A stretch of DNA of 64,000 bases from Rhodobacterales bacterium HKCCE4037 (GTDB taxonomy: Bacteria > Pseudomonadota > Alphaproteobacteria > Rhodobacterales > Rhodobacteraceae). The notes under the pieces were generated by a model. That model made no database searches. It saw only the letters and a program-made list of their open reading frames with translations, and had not been told where the DNA came from. A program made the translations under genes and the position numbers. The stretch covers positions 186,001-250,000 of the forward strand of contig WVSM01000005.1 of the NCBI GenBank assembly GCA_015689645.1, written 5' to 3'. This document shows positions 1 through 8,468 of this stretch, piece by piece (position 1 is the first letter of the stretch; each line of letters opens with the position of its first letter).

Positions 1-855
1 AATTCGCCGAACGGCTGGATGGGGCAGGGCAACCCGGCGGTCACGCAGCACCCGCTGACGCCAGAGGAAGCGGCGGCGCGGCTCGGCGGCACGGTCGAGC
101 AGGTGCAGAACAGCTATCGCAACCGCGAGTATGAACGGATCTGCGGCGGGCCTTACATGGTGCCGCTTTACGATCCCGAAACCCAGACCCCGCGTGACGC
201 AACGGTCTGCGCGGACATGTTCGAATATCCCAACATCCCGATGGTCTACCCGGTCGTCTGGGTCCGCGCGAACGAGGCGGCACAGCTTTGCGCGGCCGAA
301 GGCGGGCGCATCGGTGACGCCCACGAATGGGAAGGCGCCGCAGCTGGCCAGCTTCTGCCGCCCGACTACCCCTTCGACATGATCCGTGGCATGGGCCTGT
401 CGGCGGCGGTCAACACGATGCGCAACTGGCACAACAACCACTATGCCAGCACCTCGGGCACCTATTCGATCGGGGCCTGGCAATCGGGGGTCTGTGCGAC
501 CGGTTCGTTCAAGAACGCCTCGTGCAACGGCGGCAGCTTCCAGGGCTGCGGGTCGAACACCTATCCGGCGGGCAGTTTCCCGTCCTGCCAGTCGCCGCTT
601 GGTGTGTACGACATCGACGGCAACGCGGCGGAGCACATGAACCTTCCGCTGGCCGAGGACCAGATGGCCTCGCGCGGGTCCACCACCCTTGGCGTGACCG
701 AGATGAAAGGCTCGTGGTTCATCTGGGACACGATCCGCGCCCATGAGCACTGGGCCCGCTGGCGCGCACCGTTCTGGCACGGCACCCGCGTGATGAGCGA
801 GGGTAGCCACCGGAACTATCACCTCGGGTTCCGCTGCTTCCGGGACGTGCGTTAG
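1..855 (+). CDS. Formylglycine-generating-enzyme (SUMF1/FGE-sulfatase) domain protein, 5' end outside window
   Basis: The reading frame is open from base 1 through the first ATG at 19, so the gene probably begins upstream. The C-terminal part carries the usual signs of the FGE-sulfatase fold: a WEGAA segment, GVYDIDGNAAEHMNL (the family's DM-GNVWEW position) and the closing LGFRCFRD. Bona fide FGE enzymes oxidise a sulfatase cysteine to formylglycine, but many bacterial members of this fold are lectin-like or have other substrates. No sulfatase gene lies nearby in the window, so the substrate is unknown. The middle is rich in Ser, Gly and Cys (around residues 150-200), perhaps disulfide-bonded in the periplasm. 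Family call is fairly firm; function is not. Confidence 0.7.
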   Translation, partial: NSPNGWMGQGNPAVTQHPLTPEEAAARLGGTVEQVQNSYRNREYERICGGPYMVPLYDPETQTPRDATVCADMFEYPNIPMVYPVVWVRANEAAQLCAAEGGRIGDAHEWEGAAAGQLLPPDYPFDMIRGMGLSAAVNTMRNWHNNHYASTSGTYSIGAWQSGVCATGSFKNASCNGGSFQGCGSNTYPAGSFPSCQSPLGVYDIDGNAAEHMNLPLAEDQMASRGSTTLGVTEMKGSWFIWDTIRAHEHWARWRAPFWHGTRVMSEGSHRNYHLGFRCFRDVR

Positions 856-878
856 GCTTCAACGCGTAGGTCGAAATG

Positions 879-907
879 AAAACGGCGCTCCGAGGGGCGC
901 CGTTTTT
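879..907. terminator. Bidirectional intrinsic terminator between convergent genes
   Basis: An inverted repeat (AACGGCGC...GCGCCGTT with a short CGAGG-type loop) is flanked by A's on the left and T's on the right. It sits between the end of the FGE-like gene (+) and the end of the minus-strand gene that stops at 955, so it can serve both. Confidence 0.8.
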
Positions 908-954
908 CGTTGGTCGAAGTCAGATGTGGGTGCCGGCTTTCCCGGCTGCCGACC

Positions 955-2472
955 TCAGAGCGACGCGAGGCGGATCGTTGCGCCAGTCAGAGCACCGTCG
1001 GAATTGAGGAAGCCCGCATAGCGTTCGTCCGTCAGGAGCTGGCGCAGGTCGACTGCTTCGCCATTCACGTAGGCCGTGCGGCTGACCAGCCGGATGCCGT
1101 GGGAATAGTCGGCGTAGTATTCACCATGGACCGTCGAGAGCGGCTGGATCGCCTGACCGTTGGTCCGGTGCCAGCCGTAGATCGCCACGCGGCCCGGGTT
1201 GCGGGACAGGCGGTTGGCGATCACGAGGTCTTTCTTGTGGCCGGCAACCAGCATGCCCTGCTGCGCCCCGGCGCGCGCGAATTGCGCATCGACGGTTTCG
1301 TCATGGGTTACGAAGTAGCTGGTCGAGGACATGGCCGAGCCCGGCGTCATCGGCGAGGGCGCGATGCGCACGTCGGCCTGCCGGTAGATCGCATCGACCA
1401 TCGAGGTGGTCGGCAACATCATGTCGAAGGCATCGGCCACGCGCAGCGCGGCGGGCAGGCCAAGCGGCACGCGCACGTGGTCGTTGTCCGACCCGATGGC
1501 GAGATAATCGGGGGTCACGCAGATCGTCACGGTGACGGAGCGTCCGCCGACGGTGCTCTCGAACGTCACCGGGTGCAGGTTGCGCATGTAATCGGGCATG
1601 TTGCCGTTCAGCGCCTCTTGCACCAGCCGGTTGTCGCGGTTCGAGCCCGAGCCGTTGCCAACAGCCGCCATGACGGCGGAGCCGCCGGCGGCGGAGCCGG
1701 GACGGCGCGGCATCTGGCGCGTCAGGCGGGAATTGCACTCCCCGGCGGAGCCGCCGAAGAGGCTGCCCCGGGGAATTTCGCCAACTTCGCCGCGTGCGAT
1801 CTCGATCTCAAGATCTGCGGGGCTGGCCGCCACGCGGGTCACGAGGTCTTCCGGTCGGATCGACGGGCGCGGGCTGGCCTCGGCCAGGCGGATCGTGCCG
1901 TCGACGACATCCTCGGGCTGCTCGGCGCCGGTGGCGATCTCCGGGCGCTGCGTCGGAAGCGGAAAGCTCAACGCGCGCGCCGGCGTGATGTTCTGGGCCA
2001 ATGTCACGAGGTCCGGCCCGAGCGACGGGCGCGGTCGCGGTTCAACCGGCGGGCGGCCTTCCACGACACTGTAGAGCAGGCCGCCAGCCGTGCTCGGCGT
2101 GTCGGAGGCCGGGTTCTCGATTTCTGCGAGGGCAGGGGCGGTGCGGGTGGCCGGGCCGTTGTCGATCGCGACCGAGACGGTCGTGTCGAACAATTCGGTC
2201 ATCGGAACGGCGGTGCCGGGTCCGGACTGCGGTTCCGGCGCGCGGTCGGCAACCTGCTCGACCGCGGCGCGCTGCGCGTCCAGGGCATTGGAATAGACCA
2301 CGTAGCCACAGGCCGAGGTCATCACGGTCGATGCCAGCACGAGGCCGAGCACGCCATTCGGACGCTCGAAAAAGCCCGGCTTGTCCGCCGCAATTTGCGA
2401 TACTTGTACATCGGCCTGCCGCGCGCGTCCCCGCACGACTCTCGCCGTCACTGTCCCATTCATTTCAGGCAC
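955..2472 (-). CDS. Membrane-anchored protein of unknown function
   Basis: The 505-residue protein begins with a GTG at 2472 that follows AAGGGGC; an ATG three codons in is the alternative start. Residues 1-40 are polar, 41-61 form one hydrophobic segment, and the rest is predicted to be outside the membrane. Residues about 65-250 are low-complexity, rich in Pro, Arg, Ala and Glu. The conserved-looking part is the C-terminal 280 residues, with segments such as GHKKDLVIANRL, IYGWHRTNGQ, STVHGEYYADYSHGIRLVS and a DERYAGFLN end. I do not recognise this domain. The His-rich GYWH/ADYSHG region could be a catalytic or metal site, but that is a guess. It ends convergently with the FGE-like gene. Confidence 0.75.
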   Translation of the reverse strand: MPEMNGTVTARVVRGRARQADVQVSQIAADKPGFFERPNGVLGLVLASTVMTSACGYVVYSNALDAQRAAVEQVADRAPEPQSGPGTAVPMTELFDTTVSVAIDNGPATRTAPALAEIENPASDTPSTAGGLLYSVVEGRPPVEPRPRPSLGPDLVTLAQNITPARALSFPLPTQRPEIATGAEQPEDVVDGTIRLAEASPRPSIRPEDLVTRVAASPADLEIEIARGEVGEIPRGSLFGGSAGECNSRLTRQMPRRPGSAAGGSAVMAAVGNGSGSNRDNRLVQEALNGNMPDYMRNLHPVTFESTVGGRSVTVTICVTPDYLAIGSDNDHVRVPLGLPAALRVADAFDMMLPTTSMVDAIYRQADVRIAPSPMTPGSAMSSTSYFVTHDETVDAQFARAGAQQGMLVAGHKKDLVIANRLSRNPGRVAIYGWHRTNGQAIQPLSTVHGEYYADYSHGIRLVSRTAYVNGEAVDLRQLLTDERYAGFLNSDGALTGATIRLASL

Positions 2473-2636
2473 TGCCCCTTAGTTTATGCCTGCGCGGCGC
2501 CTCGGCCCGCGTCTGCTGTCCCTTCGATTTATTCGTGCCTATTCTGGAAGTGTTAAATTAGCAACAAGCCCAATCCAGATTGTTTATCCCGCTTGTGTTT
2601 TGCGCGGAATCTTGCCATCTCCGCGCGCCGTTCTGC

Positions 2637-3371
2637 CTAGAGCGAGGTTTTCTTGAAGACCGGCTCGGGGATGTTGCGGATCACCGCCATCACCACCCGC
2701 CAAATCGGTCGCGTGTAGATCACGTTCTTCTTCTTCTCGACCGCTTTCAGAATCGCTGTGCCGACCTCGGCGGGTTCGGCGGTGAGGGGGCCGGGTGTGT
2801 CGATGCCGTCCAGCATCGCGGTCTTCACGAAGCCCGGCAGCACGGTGACGACGTGCACGCCTTTCTTCGCGAGCCGGTTGCGCAACCCCGACAGGAAGGC
2901 GGTGAAGCCGGCCTTTGCCGATCCGTAGACGTAGTTCGAGGCACGCCCCCGGTCGCCCGCGACCGACGAGATGCCGACGAGTGTGCCCGCCCCCCGGGCT
3001 TCCATCGCGTTGGCGAGATGCGCCAGAACGCTGGCCGGGCCTTCGAAATTCGCGCGGATCACCTGCGCGGCGGCTTGCGGGTCGGCCTCGCTCTGCGGTT
3101 GCTCGCCCATGGCGCCGACGGCGCAGATCGCGACCTCGGGCAGGGTGGGCAGGTTGTCGACGAAGGCCTTGTGGCTGTCGAGGGCGAGGGCGTCGAATTC
3201 GAGCAGACTGACCTCCGTGCCGAAGCGGGTGCGCAGGTCGGCGGCGTCATCTTCGAGCCGCGCCACGTTCCGCGCGGCAAGCTGGATCGCGTGCCCCGCC
3301 TCGGCAAAGCTGCGCGCGACCGCCCGCGCCATGCCGGAGGCCGCGCCAAGGATCAGGACCGGCCCGCTCAT
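2637..3371 (-). CDS. Short-chain dehydrogenase, DprE2-like (decaprenylphosphoryl-2-keto-ribose reductase family)
   Basis: This 244-residue classical SDR has the N-terminal nucleotide-binding glycine motif (LGAASGMARA, residues 8-17), Ser135/136 and the catalytic Tyr149-x3-Lys153 (YGSAK). The C-terminal KKKNVIYTRPIWRVVMAVIR segment, ending in EPVFKK, resembles DprE2-type SDRs that sit at the membrane. DprE2 reduces the 2-keto intermediate made by DprE1 to give polyprenyl-phospho-arabinose, using NAD(P)H. Its ATG overlaps the TGA of the upstream DprE1-like gene by 4 bp, which supports a joint function. The open frame extends upstream to 4046 but that part is a shadow of the DprE1 gene. Substrate identity is inferred from the neighbour, not seen. 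Confidence 0.8.
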   Translation of the reverse strand: MSGPVLILGAASGMARAVARSFAEAGHAIQLAARNVARLEDDAADLRTRFGTEVSLLEFDALALDSHKAFVDNLPTLPEVAICAVGAMGEQPQSEADPQAAAQVIRANFEGPASVLAHLANAMEARGAGTLVGISSVAGDRGRASNYVYGSAKAGFTAFLSGLRNRLAKKGVHVVTVLPGFVKTAMLDGIDTPGPLTAEPAEVGTAILKAVEKKKNVIYTRPIWRVVMAVIRNIPEPVFKKTSL

Positions 3372-4669
3372 AGCCCCAACCTTTCCGATTGCAGGGAGGT
3401 GAAGCGGTCGCTCAACCCCGCCTGCTTGCGCATCGCGGCGAAGGCCTCGGCCCGGGGGTCGGCTTTCGCAACCGCCTCGGGCATGCGCGCATCCTTGGCA
3501 AGGTAGAAGCGCCCGCCGTGGGCGAGGGTTATGGTATCCAGTCTGCTCATCAATTCGAGGCTCCGTTCTGACGCGGGAAAGTCGAGCGCCAGCGTATAGC
3601 CGGGCATCGGGAAGGAAAACGGGCCGGATTGCGGCCCGAAGCGTTTCAGCACCGACAGGACCGACCCGGTCTGCGAGGCGGCGATTTCGGTCATCAATTC
3701 GGCCAGGCCTTCGGCGGAGCTTTCCTGCGGAAGGGCGCATTGGAACTGCACGAAGCCCTTGCGGCCGTAGAACCGGTTCCAGTTCAGCAGCGCATCGAGC
3801 GGGTAGAAGTAGCTGTCCCAATCCACCAGCTTCTCGCCCGCGCGCTTCGCGTTGCGCCGCCAGTAGATGCCGTTGATGCCACGCAGCCAGAGACCCCGGA
3901 ACAGGAACGGCGGCGCGCCGAAGGGGACGGGCAGCTTGCGCTTGTGGGTGACGTCGAGGGGGGCAGTGTCTTCTGGCAGGTCGCTTACGGTCGCGTGGCG
4001 ACCCAGGTGCAGCAGCGAATGGCCGTGGTGCGGCCCGTCGGAGCAATCGATCCAGGCCACGGAATAGGGCGCGTCGAGCGTCTCCTCGAAGGCGGCGAGC
4101 GTTTCCTCCAGCGAGGTGAGCGCGCGCGTGTCCTGCACGATATACATCGTCTCCACCGGGCGCAGGCGGATCTGGGCGCGCAGGATCACGCCGGTCAGGC
4201 CCATGCCGCCGACGGTCCAGTCGAACAGGTCGTCGCCCTTCGCGGCGCGGGTGACGTTGCCGTCCGGCCCCATCACGTCCACCCAGTCGACACAGGCCCG
4301 GAACGAGCCGTCGAGATGGTGGTTCTTGCCATGCACATCCGCCGCGATGGCCCCGCCGAGGCTGACATACTTGGTGCCTGGCGTGACCATCGGGAACCAG
4401 CCGCTCGGCAGGAACGTGTGGATGATGTCGGCCAGAAGCACCCCGGCCTCAGCCACCAGCACGCCGTCTTCGAACGACAGCATCCGGTCCATCGCGGTCA
4501 TGTCGAGCGTCTGACCCGTGTTCATCGCCGCATCGCCATAGGCTCGCCCGTTGCCGCGTGCGATCAGGGGGGCCTTGGCGATGGCGCGGGCCACGTCGGC
4601 CTCGGACCGGGCGGATGTTACCTTGCACTCGGCCACGGGAAAGCGGCCCCAGCCGCTGATCCGGGTCAT
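3368..4669 (-). CDS. FAD-dependent oxidase, DprE1-like (decaprenylphosphoryl-ribose 2-epimerase, oxidase subunit)
   Basis: This 433-residue protein has a VAO-type FAD-binding domain (RGNGRAYGDAAMN at 38-50, PGTKYVSLGGAIAADVHGKNHH at about 97-118) and the DprE1 C-terminal half. By alignment from memory, Lys392 corresponds to the catalytic Lys418 of mycobacterial DprE1 (FYLAKD). Ala361, in GYTLALDFP, sits where the benzothiazinone-reactive Cys387 is; the constant 26-residue offset of both positions supports the alignment. DprE1 oxidises C2 of polyprenyl-phospho-ribose. Start ATG at 4669 overlaps the GtrA stop by 4 bp, and the stop overlaps the SDR start by 4 bp. Confidence 0.82.
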   Translation of the reverse strand: MTRISGWGRFPVAECKVTSARSEADVARAIAKAPLIARGNGRAYGDAAMNTGQTLDMTAMDRMLSFEDGVLVAEAGVLLADIIHTFLPSGWFPMVTPGTKYVSLGGAIAADVHGKNHHLDGSFRACVDWVDVMGPDGNVTRAAKGDDLFDWTVGGMGLTGVILRAQIRLRPVETMYIVQDTRALTSLEETLAAFEETLDAPYSVAWIDCSDGPHHGHSLLHLGRHATVSDLPEDTAPLDVTHKRKLPVPFGAPPFLFRGLWLRGINGIYWRRNAKRAGEKLVDWDSYFYPLDALLNWNRFYGRKGFVQFQCALPQESSAEGLAELMTEIAASQTGSVLSVLKRFGPQSGPFSFPMPGYTLALDFPASERSLELMSRLDTITLAHGGRFYLAKDARMPEAVAKADPRAEAFAAMRKQAGLSDRFTSLQSERLGL

Positions 4670-5076
4670 GCCGCGCCCTCGCGGAAGACGAAGCGGCGGT
4701 CGAGCTGGTACTTCGTGATGTATCCGATACTTAGGCCGATGATTGCACCGATCTCGCGCGCGAGGTCCGTGCCCCAGATCAGCCAGAGCGCCGTCTCCGT
4801 CGCCCAGAAGATCACCGTCGTCGCCACGCCCATCAGGGAATAAAGGCCGAATTGCCGGCCCTGCGCCGCCGCGCCTGCCGTCCGGTCGTAGAAGATCCAA
4901 CGCTTGTCGAGGAGGTATTTAACCACCAGCCCGGCCAGCGTTCCGGCCCCAAGCGCGAGGGCGAACCACACGCCGTTGTCGCCACCGATCAGCACCAGCC
5001 GCTGCACGGCGAGGTTCACGAGGACGGCCACCACCGCGAAGGTGACGTAGCGGACGACAAGCGTCGTGCGGCTCAC
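4666..5076 (-). CDS. GtrA-family membrane protein
   Basis: The 136-residue protein has four hydrophobic segments (about residues 8-30, 36-58, 72-98, 103-122). It carries the family's paired motifs: KYLLDKRWIF after helix 2 and TKYQLDRRFVF at the C terminus. GtrA proteins are thought to move polyprenyl-phosphate-linked sugars across the inner membrane. In this operon the natural cargo would be the polyprenyl-phospho-arabinose made by the flanking gene products; this is inferred from context. It overlaps both neighbours by 4 bp, so all four genes are probably translated in a coupled way. Confidence 0.85.
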   Translation of the reverse strand: MSRTTLVVRYVTFAVVAVLVNLAVQRLVLIGGDNGVWFALALGAGTLAGLVVKYLLDKRWIFYDRTAGAAAQGRQFGLYSLMGVATTVIFWATETALWLIWGTDLAREIGAIIGLSIGYITKYQLDRRFVFREGAA

Positions 5077-6554
5077 AGGATCACCGCGCCGAGGGCGAGG
5101 ATGCCGCAGAACAGGATCACGAGCCGAGAGGTGGAATTGGTGATCGCGAAGATCATCGGGTCGTCATGCATCTCGCCCCGGTCCGCGACGAGAACCAGCC
5201 GGCTGATCCAGAACAGCAGCAGCGGGCACATGCCCCAGAGTAGCCACGGCGCGCCAAACTTGGCCTGCGTTTCGGGCTCGTCCACGTAAAGCGCCAGAAC
5301 CAGCACGGCAAGATAGCCCGAAGTAATCGCCATCTGGCTGACGACGCGACGATCTTCAGGCTGGTAGCCCCGGCGCGAGGTTTCGCGGCCCGCCGTTTCG
5401 GTATCGGTCAATTCGGCGAGCCGTTTGACGGCAGCGAGGGCGAAAAAGATGAACATCGAAAACGCGAGGATCCACACCGACAGGGGCGAGCCCATGGCCA
5501 CTCCACCCGCGACAATGCGCAGGGTGAATAGGAACGCGAGCACGCAGATGTCGATCAGCGTATGGCGCTTGAGGCGCACGGAATAGGACAGTGTCGCCAC
5601 GAAATAGAGCGTCACGACCGCCAACAGGGCGGGCGAGACCAGAAGGGCCAGAACCAGTGCGCCGGCGAGCAAGGCGGGGACCGCCATTGTCCCCGTGGCC
5701 GTCGACAGCGCGCCGGAGGCAAACGGCCGCATGCGTTTGCGGGGATGGCTGCGGTCGTCCTGCAAGTCGAGCAGGTCGTTGATGAGGTACCCTGCCGAGG
5801 CCGCGAGGCTCAGCGACAGGAAAGCCGCGAGAACCGGGAGCAGTGCCGGCACCCCGTAGCTGGGGTCCGCCACCAGTGGCACCAGCACAAGCAGGTTCTT
5901 CAGCCATTGTTGCGGGCGCATGGCACGGCGCAGGGCGCTGAACTTGGTCTCCCGCTCCAGGTGCTCGGCGGGAACGGATCCGGCGTCGAGCGCTGCACGC
6001 GTCCGCTGCGATGCCCCGACCGAAATCGCATGATCCGCGCTTTCCCACACGGCAAGGTCCGCCGCGCTGTCGCCCATGTAGGTGAAGCCTTGCGGAAAGC
6101 GGTCCGTCAGGAAGGCAGCCTTCTCTTCGGCCTTGAGGTTGCGCACACCGTCCGAGCCGTGGACCTCGTCGAATACACCCAGGTGTGCCGCGACCTTGTC
6201 CGCAAGACCCTGATCGCTGGCCGTGACCAACACCGCCCTGCCGCCTGCGTCCCGCCACGTTCGGATGCGATCCAGCACCTCGCCGTCGTAGGGGAGGGTC
6301 GCCACGTCTACGTCCGACAGCTCTGCCAACCTGCGTTTGAACTGCGCGCGCCCGTCCGACAATGCAGTCAGGCTGCTGAAGGTCGCCTTCGCGTCCTTCG
6401 CCATCGCCGACCACAGACATTCGTAGAGCATGTCCGATCGCAGCAGGGTGCCGTCCAGATCGACCGCGAGCACCTTTGACGTGTGCGCGTCGGTGCGCGC
6501 CTGCTTGATGTCGGTATCTGGCGCAATATCAGGCGGCAAAGTCAGCGTTTCCAA
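5073..6554 (-). CDS. HAD phosphatase fused to UbiA prenyltransferase (decaprenyl-phosphate phosphoribosyltransferase-like)
   Basis: Of the 493 residues, about 28-200 form a HAD-family domain with motif I Asp32-x-Asp34 (VDLDGTLLRSD), motif II near VTASD and the GDSAADLAVW motif near residue 170. Residues about 205-493 form a UbiA-type membrane domain with several hydrophobic helices and the Mg-prenyl-diphosphate motif Asn259-Asp260-x2-Asp263-x3-Asp267. The closest well-known relatives of this arrangement are decaprenyl-phosphate 5-phosphoribosyltransferase (UbiA-type) and a phosphatase that removes the 5-phosphate. The fused HAD domain could supply the second step, which in mycobacteria is assigned to another phosphatase family. 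It is the first gene of the four-gene operon; the start gives a short polar N terminus. Confidence 0.8.
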   Translation of the reverse strand: METLTLPPDIAPDTDIKQARTDAHTSKVLAVDLDGTLLRSDMLYECLWSAMAKDAKATFSSLTALSDGRAQFKRRLAELSDVDVATLPYDGEVLDRIRTWRDAGGRAVLVTASDQGLADKVAAHLGVFDEVHGSDGVRNLKAEEKAAFLTDRFPQGFTYMGDSAADLAVWESADHAISVGASQRTRAALDAGSVPAEHLERETKFSALRRAMRPQQWLKNLLVLVPLVADPSYGVPALLPVLAAFLSLSLAASAGYLINDLLDLQDDRSHPRKRMRPFASGALSTATGTMAVPALLAGALVLALLVSPALLAVVTLYFVATLSYSVRLKRHTLIDICVLAFLFTLRIVAGGVAMGSPLSVWILAFSMFIFFALAAVKRLAELTDTETAGRETSRRGYQPEDRRVVSQMAITSGYLAVLVLALYVDEPETQAKFGAPWLLWGMCPLLLFWISRLVLVADRGEMHDDPMIFAITNSTSRLVILFCGILALGAVIL

Positions 6555-6698
6555 TCCCTTGGCTCGTGACGTGAAAGTGCCCCACTGCCCGTGTGTTGAC
6601 CAGAGGATTCTCTGACGCGGCCCGTGGCAATGCTATCGACAGCCACTTCGCCGGTGGTTATCGTCGGTGCTGTTGATTTTATAGGGGAATTGCCTGCC

Positions 6699-8465
6699 AT
6701 GAAGCTGCCTGCCGCGTTTCGTTCGATCTCTCTGGTGTCCGTGCTCGCCCTGAGCGCGGGCATGGCCATCGCACAAGACGACGGCGCAGCCGAACGGGCC
6801 GCAGCCGTGGAAGAGGCCCGCGCCGCCTTCGAGGCCCTGGCCGAAGCATCGCTGGACGCAGCTATTGAAGAGGCGGAGACCGCCGGCGAAGACGCGGAAA
6901 CGATCCTGATCATGGAAGAGGCGGACGACGATGCCGCAGCAGCCGAGACGGACGACGGGACTGCCGACCAGGATCCCGTTGAAGCAGACGATGCTGTAGC
7001 GGACGCGGAGTCCGTCGAAGCTGACGCAGGAACTGACGGTGCAGATCCCGTAGCGGAAACCACTGGCGATACCGAAGCGGCGCCTGTGGAAGAGATTGTT
7101 GCCGAAGAGGCAGACGTGGCTCCTCTTGAAGAAGAGGCCGCCGTCGAAGCTGAAGCTGGCCCCTCCGAGGCGGAGCTTGCAGCGGAAGAAGCCGCTGCCG
7201 CAGAGGCCGAGGCAGCCGAAGCCCGGCAAGAGGCGGTCGGCGAGGCGCTTTCGGCGTTCGAAGCCCTCGCGGCTGAAAGCGCCGCTCGCGCGGAAGAGGA
7301 AGCTGCCGCAGCGGCCCGGGCCGCGGAAGAAGCCGCCGCAGCTGCGCGCGCCGAAGCAGAAGCCGCCGAAGCCGCCGCTGCGGCCGAGCGCGAAGCCGCT
7401 GCGGCCGAAGCACAGGCCGCTTTCGAGCAGTTGGCCGCCGAAAGCGCCGCCCGCGCCGAAGCTGAAGCCGCACTGGAAAGTTGCGTCACCATTGCCGGTG
7501 AACCGTCCGCGGAAAACTTCGCAACCGAAGAAGAGCAGGTCGCGGCCCTCAACGCCCTGCGCGAAGCGCTCGCCTTCTGTAGCGCGGCTGCCGAAGCGCT
7601 GCCCGACGAAGGCGCGCCGTTCTTCCATCTCGCCACGGCGGCGCAGGCCTCTGGCCGCCATCGCCGCGCCGTGCCGTTGTACGAACAGGCCGCCGCGAAC
7701 GGGGTTGCCGCCGCGCTCACCCGGTTGGGTGATTACCACAACTTCGGCCTGCGCCCGGTCCGCGAAGATGCGGCGCAGGCTGTCGAGTATTACCGTCGAG
7801 CGGCCGAAGCGGGCGATCCGGCGGGCACCGCGACGCTGGCGTTCATGTATCGCCTCGGGCGCGGTGTGGAGCAAAGCGGCGCCGATTACCTGCGCCTGAT
7901 GGAGGAGGCCGCGGCCACCGGTTATCCCTTCGCTCAGCAGAACCTCGCCGAGGCCTACCTCAGCGGTGAAGGCGTCCCGCGTGACGAGCGCGAGGGCCTT
8001 GGCCTGCCAAATGCCCGCGCTGCCGTGCCGATCCTCGTGTCGCTGGCCAATGCCGGCAGCGTCGAGGCGGTCCGGTCGTTGATCACGCTCTACTCGGACG
8101 GCGGCGAAGGGGTCGAACCGAGCGATTTCCTGCGCGGTGGTTGGGTGGAGACACTGGCCGAAACCGGTGATCCGGTGGGCATTGCTGAACGTGGGTTCTT
8201 GTACGAGCAGGGCATCGGACGCCCGGCAAACCCGGAGCTGGCCGCAGCCGATTACGTGGCCGCGCTGGAAACCGGTGAGGTCGATATCGACACGATGCGC
8301 GGCACGATCAACGGCGAGACCCCGCCATGGGACCGCGACACGGCGATTGCGTTCCAGACCATCCTCGCCGAGCGCGGGCTGTACACCATGCGGATCGACG
8401 GTGACGTGGGGCCGGGCACGCGGCGCGCGGCGGATGGCCTCGCGCAGCAGGCCGAGGACGAGTAA
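6699..8465 (+). CDS. Secreted Sel1-repeat (TPR-like) protein with long Ala/Glu-rich segment
   Basis: The start chosen is the ATG at 6699, preceded by AGGGGAA, because it opens a clean signal peptide (MKLPAAFRSISLVSVLALSAGMAIAQ); an in-frame ATG at 6624 gives an implausible leader. Residues about 30-260 are nearly all Ala, Glu, Asp and Val, with repeated EEAAAAARA-like blocks that would make a long acidic helix or coiled coil. Then follow Sel1-like repeats (for example LGDYHNFGLRPVREDAAQAVEYYRRAAEAGD and AFMYRLGRGVEQSGADYLRLMEEAAATG). The last 60 residues resemble a peptidoglycan-binding type-1 motif (FQTILAERGLYTMRIDGDVGPGTRRA). A periplasmic scaffold role is likely; no enzyme motif is visible. 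Confidence 0.8.
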   Translation: MKLPAAFRSISLVSVLALSAGMAIAQDDGAAERAAAVEEARAAFEALAEASLDAAIEEAETAGEDAETILIMEEADDDAAAAETDDGTADQDPVEADDAVADAESVEADAGTDGADPVAETTGDTEAAPVEEIVAEEADVAPLEEEAAVEAEAGPSEAELAAEEAAAAEAEAAEARQEAVGEALSAFEALAAESAARAEEEAAAAARAAEEAAAAARAEAEAAEAAAAAEREAAAAEAQAAFEQLAAESAARAEAEAALESCVTIAGEPSAENFATEEEQVAALNALREALAFCSAAAEALPDEGAPFFHLATAAQASGRHRRAVPLYEQAAANGVAAALTRLGDYHNFGLRPVREDAAQAVEYYRRAAEAGDPAGTATLAFMYRLGRGVEQSGADYLRLMEEAAATGYPFAQQNLAEAYLSGEGVPRDEREGLGLPNARAAVPILVSLANAGSVEAVRSLITLYSDGGEGVEPSDFLRGGWVETLAETGDPVGIAERGFLYEQGIGRPANPELAAADYVAALETGEVDIDTMRGTINGETPPWDRDTAIAFQTILAERGLYTMRIDGDVGPGTRRAADGLAQQAEDE

Positions 8466-8468
8466 CGC

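Noticed and set aside
19-855. Sulfatase-maturation role for the FGE-like protein
   Set aside because: No sulfatase gene is in view and many FGE-fold proteins are not sulfatase activators, so only the fold was called.
910-2556. 548-residue plus-strand frame
   Set aside because: Antisense to the membrane-anchored protein at 955-2472, which has a good start site and a plausible membrane segment.
2637-4046. 469-residue frame joining SDR and part of DprE1
   Set aside because: Only an open-frame artefact; the SDR proper starts at 3371 with an ATGA overlap, and the upstream part is out of frame with the DprE1 gene.
6542-7874. Minus-strand frames of 392 and 413 residues
   Set aside because: Created by the Ala/Glu repeat codons of the Sel1 gene; translations are Ser/Ala or Gly/Arg-rich with no family signature.
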